41,406 nt of DNA from CAZVWV01 sp964631745 (lineage in GTDB: Bacteria > Bdellovibrionota_C > UBA2361 > JBGSMV01). Under the pieces are notes generated by a model. That model made no database searches. It had not been told where the DNA came from and worked only from the letters and a program-made list of their open reading frames with translations. Shown piece by piece: positions 17,277 through 24,401 of this stretch. Numbering within the stretch: position 1 is the stretch's first letter; each line of letters opens with the position of its first letter. A program made the translations under genes and the position numbers. Where the stretch lies: the NCBI GenBank assembly GCA_964631745.1, contig CAZVWV010000011.1:1-41406 (forward strand). The letters are read 5' to 3'.

Positions 17277-18631
17277 TGCGCCCCGCCAAACCCATAAACT
17301 CGTAACATTTCAAGAGGCTTACCGCTAAAGTGTCGAGCACGCTCGGATGAACCAAAGTGAATCTTCCAATAACGGTACTGAAGTTGGTTGGCCGTGAAGG
17401 TTAAGTACGGGCGCCCGCCAAGCCGAAAAGCTAGGTGGGTCACGCCCGAACTAACCTCTGTCCAGTTACGATTGTCCTGACTCACAAAAATCCCGATCTG
17501 AGCTGGATTAATGGAACGACCGCTTTTAACGCCGCCCAACTCTATCAACCTCACACTAACATCTTCGGGGAGAAAAAATCCCAAAGAGTTATGGAATTCG
17601 TCAATCACAAAAGATTCATTGGAATTCCACGAACTCAGGCTGCCGGAGGCTGGGCGAGTATCGGAATGAAGCACGCTCGGCACAACTTTCAAATTAGATA
17701 AAGAATGTCTAGCCAACAAATATTCGGCCACCTCTTCTTGCTGGTCCTGCGCGAGGAACTTGGAGAGCTCCAAGTCCACTCGTCGCCGGACCGAATCATC
17801 ACTCACCACAGGCAGAATAGACATTAACCGCTCAGCGGCAAGCTCCCGAGAAATTCTCCCCTGAGAAACCTCTGCCAAATTTGATTCAATCGCCTGGAGC
17901 TGCATGCGGAACAAAACTTGACGCGCCGCATCGAACACCTGTGTCCGCGAGTCATAAAGCCGCTTGGACCAGTCAGCGATCTGGGGAAACCGTGCTGGCA
18001 CGATTTTTTCGATCGACACGGGAGAGTCCAGTCTTGCCAGTATGAAGCGCTCCTGCCCCGGAGACAACGTAGTCGATAATTCTAAAAAGTGATTCAGGAA
18101 TTCGCCGCTCTGGTCAAGATCGCCGCTCCAAAATGCGATCAGAGCTCCCGAGTAAGCGACCTGTGGAGAGACTCGATCGTATCTTACGGCCTGGTCAAGC
18201 ACCTTTCGATAATCGCCGCTAGTGTGCTCCAATCCGCACTCGTGCTTCGAAATCAGCTGCCGTAGATTTGACCAGTTCACCAATGCGTATGAGTTATTGG
18301 GCTCAACCTTTAGCACTCGACCAAAGGCACGCAGCGCTTCACATGAAGCCTCAATCTGCGCTTTCGGGTCGGTGGTTTGTTGTGAGGCCATCAAACCTAA
18401 GGCTCGTGCCTTAGCGACCAAGGTTGCGGTTCCTTGGAAGGACTCCCCAGATCGATCAGTTAAGGTAGCAAACAACGCCTCGCGCTCTGCCTGGCTAGCT
18501 CCGCGAAGTCGGTTCTCATCAATTATTCCGAAGGTGTGGCTATCTCTACCAAGAAAAAGCTCCACCAGGTTATAGAATACTGTTCCAAGAGAAAAGAGTA
18601 GGAACGTGAACATTATAAAAGAATTACGCAT
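17273..18631 (-). CDS. Membrane-anchored protein with helical repeats and discoidin-like C-terminus
   Basis: I cannot name this 452-aa protein. An N-terminal hydrophobic segment (about residues 5-27, FIMFTFLLFSLGTVFYNLVEL) anchors it in the inner membrane. Residues about 75-300 are helical and TPR-like (for example VLKVEPNNSYALVNWSNLR). The last ~125 residues read like an F5/8-type (discoidin) beta-sandwich, with VRLIELGGVKSGR, IGIFVSQDNRNWTEV and YRYWKIHFG, a fold that often binds carbohydrate. It is the first gene of the EPS block and overlaps the next gene by 4 bp. A role in polymer handling is plausible from context only. Confidence 0.6.
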   Translation of the reverse strand: MRNSFIMFTFLLFSLGTVFYNLVELFLGRDSHTFGIIDENRLRGASQAEREALFATLTDRSGESFQGTATLVAKARALGLMASQQTTDPKAQIEASCEALRAFGRVLKVEPNNSYALVNWSNLRQLISKHECGLEHTSGDYRKVLDQAVRYDRVSPQVAYSGALIAFWSGDLDQSGEFLNHFLELSTTLSPGQERFILARLDSPVSIEKIVPARFPQIADWSKRLYDSRTQVFDAARQVLFRMQLQAIESNLAEVSQGRISRELAAERLMSILPVVSDDSVRRRVDLELSKFLAQDQQEEVAEYLLARHSLSNLKVVPSVLHSDTRPASGSLSSWNSNESFVIDEFHNSLGFFLPEDVSVRLIELGGVKSGRSINPAQIGIFVSQDNRNWTEVSSGVTHLAFRLGGRPYLTFTANQLQYRYWKIHFGSSERARHFSGKPLEMLRVYGFGGAQ

Positions 18632-18982
18632 GCTCTGTTTTAACGCCTAAATCACTATATTGAATTACTGGGCCGCGCACAGCTTAGCACAATCTTCCAC
18701 GATAAATCGACCCCTTCTCTGCACAACACAGATATAACGACGTTACTTCAGCTCTGGCCGAAGGGTAGGCACCCCCCCCCGACCGAAACTAAAGTTGCAC
18801 AAGCTTGTTTACGATATATCTTTGGCGTAGTTCGTTAAAAAATAGTTAGGTAAATTTTTTTACAAATATTGGCTAGACAGCATCTAACCTAAGGATTAGT
18901 TTAGTATGCAGTGTTGTAGGTCCGTGTCGGTGGTATAGCAACGGCCAAATGCTGAGCACCAAAATATATTAGGAGAACCAGA
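18632..18982. promoter_or_regulatory. Divergent intergenic region before the EPS block and a secreted protein
   Basis: This 350-bp gap without a gene lies between the divergent EPS operon and the 18983 gene. It must hold promoters in both directions. It contains a nine-C tract at 18772-18780, an AT-rich segment at 18830-18870 with the short inverted repeat GTAAATTTTTTTAC, and a good ribosome binding site (AGGAGA, 18971-18976) for the right-hand gene. I see no clear sigma-54 or sigma-70 match that I would assign with confidence, and no RNA gene. Confidence 0.35.
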
Positions 18983-19600
18983 GTGAAGAAATTGTTTTTA
19001 TTGACCGCGCTTATTGCGCTTGTAAACGTTGAGAATTCTTTTGCCGCCGCTGAAAAAGATGGCTTGAGGGATCAGTTAGTAGTGACTGATTGCAAAGGAG
19101 ACATTCGAGCTAGTGCCCAAGTGGATCCCGGAACCTTAAGTGTGGTTCAAGTTGGAGTCGCGAACACGGTTGGAAACGCTTCAGCGTTAACAAAAGTGTC
19201 ATTAGCTCAAGCGAACCGTGAAAAGAAAGTTTCGTTGGTTGATAGCGGCTCGAACAACGCCGTGTTCGCCAGCGTCACAGCGGGTAAGTGGAGCGCTTGT
19301 GTAGAAGGTTCTGCCATCACGACTGTTTCAATTACCCCGTCAAACACGCAATCACTTTCATCGCTACCTTTGGTTGGTCTTAGCGCCCTGGGCGGCGGAT
19401 TGGCAGTTGCTGGCATAGCGGGTGGCTCAAGTTCAGATAACAGCACTGGCTCTCCCGTGACTTCATTTGTTGGCCAATCATCAAATGTTGTCGGAGAGAA
19501 CCAAGCTGCGAACGACTCTGTAACAGCTGCTGCTAGAACAAGTTCAGCGACTGCTTGTTTGAATAATCAAACACCTGATCCGTTGTCTCCCTTCTTTTAA
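18983..19600 (+). CDS. Secreted Ser/Thr/Asn-rich hypothetical protein
   Basis: No known family is recognised. The 205-aa product starts with GTG behind AGGAGA and has a clear signal peptide (KKLFLLTALIALVNVENSFAA). The mature part is small-residue rich, has single spaced cysteines (VTDCKGD, WSACVEG, ATACLN), and a central Gly/Ala hydrophobic segment (LPLVGLSALGGGLAVAGIAG) that could be a second membrane-inserting stretch. Its C-terminus is low-complexity and Ser/Thr-rich. It lies divergent from the EPS genes and 52 bp before another secreted protein, suggesting a surface or matrix role. Confidence 0.6.
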   Translation: MKKLFLLTALIALVNVENSFAAAEKDGLRDQLVVTDCKGDIRASAQVDPGTLSVVQVGVANTVGNASALTKVSLAQANREKKVSLVDSGSNNAVFASVTAGKWSACVEGSAITTVSITPSNTQSLSSLPLVGLSALGGGLAVAGIAGGSSSDNSTGSPVTSFVGQSSNVVGENQAANDSVTAAARTSSATACLNNQTPDPLSPFF

Positions 19601-19652
19601 CAGCTTGGTTTGATTGTAATAAGAGAATTCGTTAATTTTGCGAGGAATAAAA

Positions 19653-20153
19653 ATGAAAAAAGTTTTTGGATTAGTATTAACATTGGTTACTTTGGCCCCG
19701 TTAGTGGCCTCTGCTTGCGATAGTACAGGCTTTGCAACTGGGGCTTCCTCAGTTTTCGGAACATCTGCAGCGGTAGAAAGCTCGACCTTTACATGGGCCT
19801 TCCGTAAAGGTACGGGAAACTTTTCTGCAAGCTCTGCCTTGAACGAGGCGCCGGGCGAATCGTGCAGAGTTTGCGTGTATTATAGAATTGGAGCTGCGGG
19901 CACACGTAAAGCATTGAAGTGTAAAAACTCGTCGAAGAAAACGACCACATTTAGAGCATCTAAGTTGCGAGGCGTAGCGATTACCAACAGCAATAAGGCC
20001 GCTCGCTTAGTCACCATGGCTTCACAGACGACCTGCGGAGAAACTGTGATCTCATCAAACTCTTACGCTCGCTACCCTGATTGCGGTAAGGGGAGCACGG
20101 AATATAAGAACTCCGGGTTATGGGCGACAGCTGTGAAGAAGTCCGTTAGTTAG
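19653..20153 (+). CDS. Secreted Cys-containing hypothetical protein
   Basis: I do not recognise this family. The best start is ATG 19653, with GAGGAA 6 nt upstream; a longer TTG-initiated frame from 19638 is less likely. The product (166 aa) has a signal peptide ending LAPLVASA, then a mature domain starting with Cys. Six or more cysteines (CDSTG, CRVCVYY, CKNSS, CGETV, DCGKG) could form disulfides in the periplasm or outside. Basic Lys/Arg/Ser-rich middle part (KCKNSSKKTTTFRASKLRG). It follows the 18983 gene in the same direction and is probably co-transcribed with it. Confidence 0.6.
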   Translation: MKKVFGLVLTLVTLAPLVASACDSTGFATGASSVFGTSAAVESSTFTWAFRKGTGNFSASSALNEAPGESCRVCVYYRIGAAGTRKALKCKNSSKKTTTFRASKLRGVAITNSNKAARLVTMASQTTCGETVISSNSYARYPDCGKGSTEYKNSGLWATAVKKSVS

Positions 20154-20173
20154 CCGGTACTTTAATCAGTAAG

Positions 20174-21013
20174 TTACATAGCTACTATAGAAATGGCGGC
20201 CCTATTGGCCGCCATTATTGTTTCTTGCGGGTTGATAATAATAGTTCTTCCCGCCTCAATTGCCAAAACCGTCGCACCTGCCTCTTTTAAAACGGCGACA
20301 GTTTCAGGCCCAATCGTCGGCAGATCCAGCCGAATATCTTGTTGGGGCTTGCAAACTTTAACGACCACTCCGGCTCGCCCTGATAGCGCTTTAGCGCGCC
20401 TAATCATGGCGTCCGTACCTTCAACGGCTTCAAGCGCCACGATTACGCCATCAACCACACAAAGCGCCTGCCCGATATCGTGCTGGCCTAAGCTTTTGGC
20501 GGCTTTGTAACCAAGCTCAATATCGCCAAGCTCCGAGCTCGAGGGCGAGCGGACCGTCAAGACCCCTGCTACAGGCACACTTTGCGGGAGCAGCGTAGTT
20601 GGCGAAATAACGGAAAGCCCTTCCATCTGAAACTCTTCCGCCACCGCCCTGAGAATAACATCGTCCCGAATACTGCGCGTTCGCGCGATAACTTTTAGCG
20701 CGCGAGCATCAAGACGAAAGTGTCCTGAAAAAAGCTTTGGGCGCCTAATTCCACCAGCGAAGGCCAGCTGCCTGACGGAGTTCTTCTTCAGGAAATTTAT
20801 GGCTTTGCCCAACTGCCCAACCCTAATCCACGAGATCTTGTCAACCGCTCCGGCTAGTGCAGAATCGCTCTCACCTAAATGAGCGATAGCTACCACCTTT
20901 AGTCCGCGTTCGCGCGCGCTCTTGGCAAACTCAATCGGCAGATACCCGTTACCGGCAATCAAACCGATAGGAGAAGTAAGAGTCAGATCAGGTTTTAATT
21001 CAGGACTGGTCAT
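20174..21013 (-). CDS. lpxI: UDP-2,3-diacylglucosamine pyrophosphatase LpxI
   Basis: LpxI hydrolyses UDP-2,3-diacyl-GlcN to lipid X, the fourth step of lipid A synthesis, and replaces LpxH in many non-gamma Gram-negatives. The 279-aa sequence shows the family hallmarks: GLIAGNGYLPIEFAKSAR at the start, LAFAGGIRRP, RDDVILRAVAEEFQMEG, and the C-terminal EGTDAMIRRA, VVKVCKPQQDIRLDLPTIG and EAGRTIIINP. It overlaps the end of lpxA by 14 bp, so the two are coupled. Its 3' end contains the inverted repeat at 20192-20216. Confidence 0.93.
   Translation of the reverse strand: MTSPELKPDLTLTSPIGLIAGNGYLPIEFAKSARERGLKVVAIAHLGESDSALAGAVDKISWIRVGQLGKAINFLKKNSVRQLAFAGGIRRPKLFSGHFRLDARALKVIARTRSIRDDVILRAVAEEFQMEGLSVISPTTLLPQSVPVAGVLTVRSPSSSELGDIELGYKAAKSLGQHDIGQALCVVDGVIVALEAVEGTDAMIRRAKALSGRAGVVVKVCKPQQDIRLDLPTIGPETVAVLKEAGATVLAIEAGRTIIINPQETIMAANRAAISIVAM
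20192..20216 (+). terminator. Possible terminator hairpin inside the lpxI 3' end
   Basis: AATGGCGGCC pairs perfectly with GGCCGCCATT around the 5-nt loop CTATT, followed by ATTGTTTCTTG. It sits 38 bp after the stop of the secreted-protein gene and within the last codons of lpxI on the other strand. It could end plus-strand transcription, but the T-tract is weak and the pairing may be a chance product of the Ala-rich coding sequence. Confidence 0.4.
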
Positions 21014-21812
21014 CTATAGCAGACTTCTTAGCACGCGCTCCAGCCACCCCGCGCTCGGATTTTTTCACGAAATCAATCACACTACGGCATTCGTCGAATT
21101 GGCCGAACTCACCTTGGACCTTACCTAGTTTGTCCTTAAATAAGCCCGGGGCTATGAATAGAGTGCGGTACAACGCTCTAACCCGACTTATAACATCAGC
21201 CGCATAGCCACGACGCTCCATCCCTATTACATTGATTCCCGTCAATTGCGCCCTATCGCCCTGCGCCAAACAAAACTGCGGAATATCCTTGGCCACCATA
21301 CTACCGGCCCCCAAAAGCGCTAAATTCCCAACCCTAACGAACTGATGAATCCCGACCAGGCCGCCGATCGTGACATGATCGCCTATGGTAACATGCCCCG
21401 CGATACTGGCGGAGTTTGCGACAACGTTCCCATTGCCAAGTATTGAGTCGTGTCCCACATGTGAACAGGCCATGAACAAATTGCCGTCCCCAATCTTAGT
21501 TAACATGCCACCGCCAAGCGTGCCTGGTTGAAGCGTCACATACTCTCTAACTATATTACGCGCGCCGATCTCAAGGCGGCTGTCTTCCCCTTTGAATTTA
21601 AGATCTTGAGGAGGGGCTCCCACCGAAGCAAACTGAAAAACAATCGTCTCGTCGCCGATACTGGTGTGCCCCGCAATGACGACGTGAGAGGCGATTTGGC
21701 AGGATCTGCCAAGCTTCACCTTCGGTCCAATAACAGAATAAGCGCCGATGCTAACATCTTCACCGATTTCGGCGCCCGGCTCTATCACGGCGGTTGGATG
21801 TATCGAATTCAT
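21000..21812 (-). CDS. lpxA: Acyl-ACP:UDP-GlcNAc O-acyltransferase LpxA
   Basis: LpxA catalyses the first step of lipid A biosynthesis in the cytoplasm, adding a 3-hydroxyacyl chain to UDP-GlcNAc. The sequence shows left-handed beta-helix hexapeptide repeats (HPTAVIEPGAEIGEDVSIGA and similar). The catalytic His is His121 in the HVGHD motif, and GGLVGIHQFVRVGN is typical of the family. I chose ATG 21812 (270 aa); a TTG at 21821 would add three residues. No strong ribosome binding site precedes either. It overlaps lpxI downstream and follows fabZ with a ~110-bp gap. Confidence 0.93.
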   Translation of the reverse strand: MNSIHPTAVIEPGAEIGEDVSIGAYSVIGPKVKLGRSCQIASHVVIAGHTSIGDETIVFQFASVGAPPQDLKFKGEDSRLEIGARNIVREYVTLQPGTLGGGMLTKIGDGNLFMACSHVGHDSILGNGNVVANSASIAGHVTIGDHVTIGGLVGIHQFVRVGNLALLGAGSMVAKDIPQFCLAQGDRAQLTGINVIGMERRGYAADVISRVRALYRTLFIAPGLFKDKLGKVQGEFGQFDECRSVIDFVKKSERGVAGARAKKSAIDDQS

Positions 21813-21921
21813 AAATGACAACTAATTTTTCAGTGGCCGACGCCAAATTACCCTGCTGGATTTTGTACCGTGACCCACTTTAACTTCTATGCCCGTTAGA
21901 GCCGCAACCTAAACGAACTCC

Positions 21922-22368
21922 CTAATCAGACTCAACGGCCGAGAGAGAACCTGAAGCCACAACCTCATCCCCCACTAGCGCCTCCCCCTTCATTATCCAA
22001 AGCGGGCGTCGTTTTTTTGCAGGTTCCATTCTAATCGTGAGCGTATCGCCGGGAACAACCATGCGTTTCCACTTGAAGTCGTTAGCGCCCACAAGGAAAA
22101 CAGTTTTGCCCGGCTGCACACCATCGCTACTCTTGATGGCCAAGATCGCGGCCGCTTGGGCCATGGCCTCAAGCATCATCACGCCAGGCATTACCGGACG
22201 GTTCGGGAAATGTCCTAGAAAGCAAGGCTCGTTGGCCGTAACGTTTTTTTTTGCTACGATTAATTTGCCATCCACGAATTCCGTGACCACATCAATCATC
22301 AAAAAAGGATAACGATGTGGAAGAATTTTCTGAATCGCTATCGAATCGAAAACAATCTGTTCTGCCAT
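21922..22368 (-). CDS. fabZ: 3-hydroxyacyl-ACP dehydratase FabZ
   Basis: FabZ dehydrates 3-hydroxyacyl-ACP in fatty acid elongation and so competes with LpxA for the same substrate. The 148-aa hot-dog protein has HRYPFLMIDVV, catalytic His53 in LGHFPNRPVMPG and Glu67 in MMLEAMAQ. Full family length. It lies between skp and lpxA, the usual location, but lpxD, which often comes just before it, is not here. Confidence 0.95.
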   Translation of the reverse strand: MAEQIVFDSIAIQKILPHRYPFLMIDVVTEFVDGKLIVAKKNVTANEPCFLGHFPNRPVMPGVMMLEAMAQAAAILAIKSSDGVQPGKTVFLVGANDFKWKRMVVPGDTLTIRMEPAKKRRPLWIMKGEALVGDEVVASGSLSAVESD

Positions 22369-22418
22369 AAATCCCCGTTGCTTGAACTACAGTGAGTAAA
22401 TCCCTTATCAAATTCTAA

Positions 22419-22958
22419 TTATAAATCAGTCTTTCTCTTGTTGAGCATCTCTACAACCTGCTCTGTGAGATCAAACTCATCCTTCACATAAAGCACGTAA
22501 TTCGCGTCTTTCTCCAATATCAACCCGTAACTTTTCTGCTTGGCGAGATCTTTTACTATAGCGTCGATCTCTTTTACTATAACTTCAATTTCTGAGCTGT
22601 TTTGACGTTGAAGCTCTTCCCGGCCGTCTTGGACCACGCGCGCCAGCTCACGCTCTTTTTTATCTAGGGCGTCTTTCTTGTCCTGCAAAGCCTGCTCAGA
22701 AAGAAGCGAGGACTGCTTCATAACATCGGCCTTCATCTGTTCAAGTTCGCTCCTTACGCGCCCGACTTTGGCTTCACCTTTCTGAACGGCTGCTTTCAAA
22801 TTACTTTTGGCGGCTTTCCCAACGATGGACTCGTCAATGGCACGCTGCATATCGATCACGTAAATTGGGGGATTGCTGGATTGGGAGCTCTCGGTCTCGG
22901 CCCTAACAAGCGGCGCAATCGAGAAACAACTTAGGAGGAGAAGCACAGTATAACGCAT
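22419..22958 (-). CDS. skp: OmpH/Skp-family periplasmic chaperone
   Basis: This 179-aa protein has a signal peptide (YTVLLLLSCFSIAPLVRA) followed by the OmpH pattern IYVIDMQRAIDESIVGK, a long charged coiled-coil (about 55-135) and the closing strand YGLILEKDANYVLYVKDEFDLTEQV in part. Skp forms a trimeric cage that holds unfolded outer-membrane proteins on the way to BamA, encoded 1.4 kb upstream in the same direction. Identity as Skp rests on family pattern and context. Confidence 0.88.
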   Translation of the reverse strand: MRYTVLLLLSCFSIAPLVRAETESSQSSNPPIYVIDMQRAIDESIVGKAAKSNLKAAVQKGEAKVGRVRSELEQMKADVMKQSSLLSEQALQDKKDALDKKERELARVVQDGREELQRQNSSEIEVIVKEIDAIVKDLAKQKSYGLILEKDANYVLYVKDEFDLTEQVVEMLNKRKTDL

Positions 22959-23062
22959 GGGGTATCTTCTTGGTATTAAATTCTGGGGGGAATTATAGGA
23001 GAAGGCCGGACAAAAATCAAACCGCGCAGAGGACTTAGATGAGCTGAACTGTTACGGAAACT

Positions 23063-24343
23063 TTACAAAGCCCAATAAACGACCTGTTTCCCCAACTTGG
23101 AACGGTCAAGCGCGGCCTTAACGTCGATAAACACGCCGCCCTCTCTCACGAGCCCCGCGATATGCGCTTCGCCCATCTCCCGATAGGCGTTGTGCGGCAC
23201 CGCTAAGATCACAGCATCAAGCTCTCTAAATTCATCAAGCGTAGTCAACGAGATTCCGTATTCGTGCTCAGTTTCCCTACTGTTTCCGTAAGCATCATGC
23301 ACCAGTGGTTCAATCCCAAATTCCTTTAACTCCTTGACGATATCAGGAACGCGGCTATTTCTAATATCGGTGACATTCTCTTTAAAGGTTATTCCCAAGA
23401 TCCCGACCTTAGCCCCGGCGATCATGATGCCCGCGTTAATCATGAGCTTCACGCAACGTTCTGCGATAAAACTCCCCATAGAGTCATTTATTCGACGTCC
23501 GGCAAGTATAACCTGTGGATTGTAACCTAATTGTTCCGCCTTGGCAGTTAGGTAATACGGGTCGACGCCGATGCAATGTCCGCCCACGAGCCCCGGGGCA
23601 AAGCGCACGAAATTCCATTTAGAAGCGGCTGCGTCCAGCACCTCTTTAGTGGAAATTCCCATGCGATCAAATATAATCGCAAGCTCATTCATTAAAGCGA
23701 TGTTAAGATCCCGCTGAGTGTTCTCGATCACCTTAGCAGCTTCGGCGACTTTAATGGACTGCGCCCTATACACACCGGCCTCGATCACGGCACCATAAAC
23801 TTGGGCGACATGCTCCAACGTTTGTTGGTCTTCGCCAGAAACGACCTTAAGGATCTTAACTAAAGTTCGTTCCTTATCACCGGGATTAATTCGCTCGGGC
23901 GAGTATGCTAGCTTAAAATCAACGGATTGTTTTAGACCGGAGACTTTCTCTAAGAGAGGTCCGCAGTAATCTTCGGTGACCCCAGGATATACTGTGGATT
24001 CGAAACACACGGTAGCGCCACGGCTCAAAACCTTGCCGACACACTCGCAGGCCGAATGCAGCGGTGAGAGATCCGGCTTTTTGTTGTCGTCGACGGGAGT
24101 AGGCACGCCGACCACGAAGAAGTTCGCGCCCCGCATCTCCTCCAACTGCGAGGTCACCTTAAGAGTTGTAGATTTAAGTTCAGGCTCCAAACCTTCGTCT
24201 GTAACGTCTTCTCCGCGTCTAAGACGCGCGACTTTCTCTTGGTTGATGTCAAAACCGACAGTGCCTTCAAACTTACGAGCGAATGCCAACGCCAACGGCA
24301 AGCCCACATATCCCAAGCCAACCACGGCGATCTTTGTTTTCAT
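23063..24343 (-). CDS. UDP-N-acetyl-D-galactosamine/glucosamine 6-dehydrogenase (TviB/WbpO-like)
   Basis: This 426-aa NAD-dependent nucleotide-sugar dehydrogenase oxidises C6 of a UDP-HexNAc to the uronic acid, supplying sugar for O-antigen or capsule. It has the Rossmann motif GLGYVGLPLA (9-18), VGVPTPVDD, the TviB/WbpO-type YSPERINPGD, and the catalytic Cys257 in GGHCIGVDPYYL. The sequence favours UDP-GalNAc/GlcNAc dehydrogenases of the TviB group over UDP-Glc dehydrogenase; the exact substrate is uncertain. It is placed between bamA and skp, an unusual site, and may feed the EPS system encoded at 12.8-18.6 kb. Confidence 0.87.
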   Translation of the reverse strand: MKTKIAVVGLGYVGLPLALAFARKFEGTVGFDINQEKVARLRRGEDVTDEGLEPELKSTTLKVTSQLEEMRGANFFVVGVPTPVDDNKKPDLSPLHSACECVGKVLSRGATVCFESTVYPGVTEDYCGPLLEKVSGLKQSVDFKLAYSPERINPGDKERTLVKILKVVSGEDQQTLEHVAQVYGAVIEAGVYRAQSIKVAEAAKVIENTQRDLNIALMNELAIIFDRMGISTKEVLDAAASKWNFVRFAPGLVGGHCIGVDPYYLTAKAEQLGYNPQVILAGRRINDSMGSFIAERCVKLMINAGIMIAGAKVGILGITFKENVTDIRNSRVPDIVKELKEFGIEPLVHDAYGNSRETEHEYGISLTTLDEFRELDAVILAVPHNAYREMGEAHIAGLVREGGVFIDVKAALDRSKLGKQVVYWAL

Positions 24344-24401
24344 AACAGATACCGTTTAAGAATTGCCTAAAATGCGCTAAAACCGCTAATCAAATGAATG
24401 A

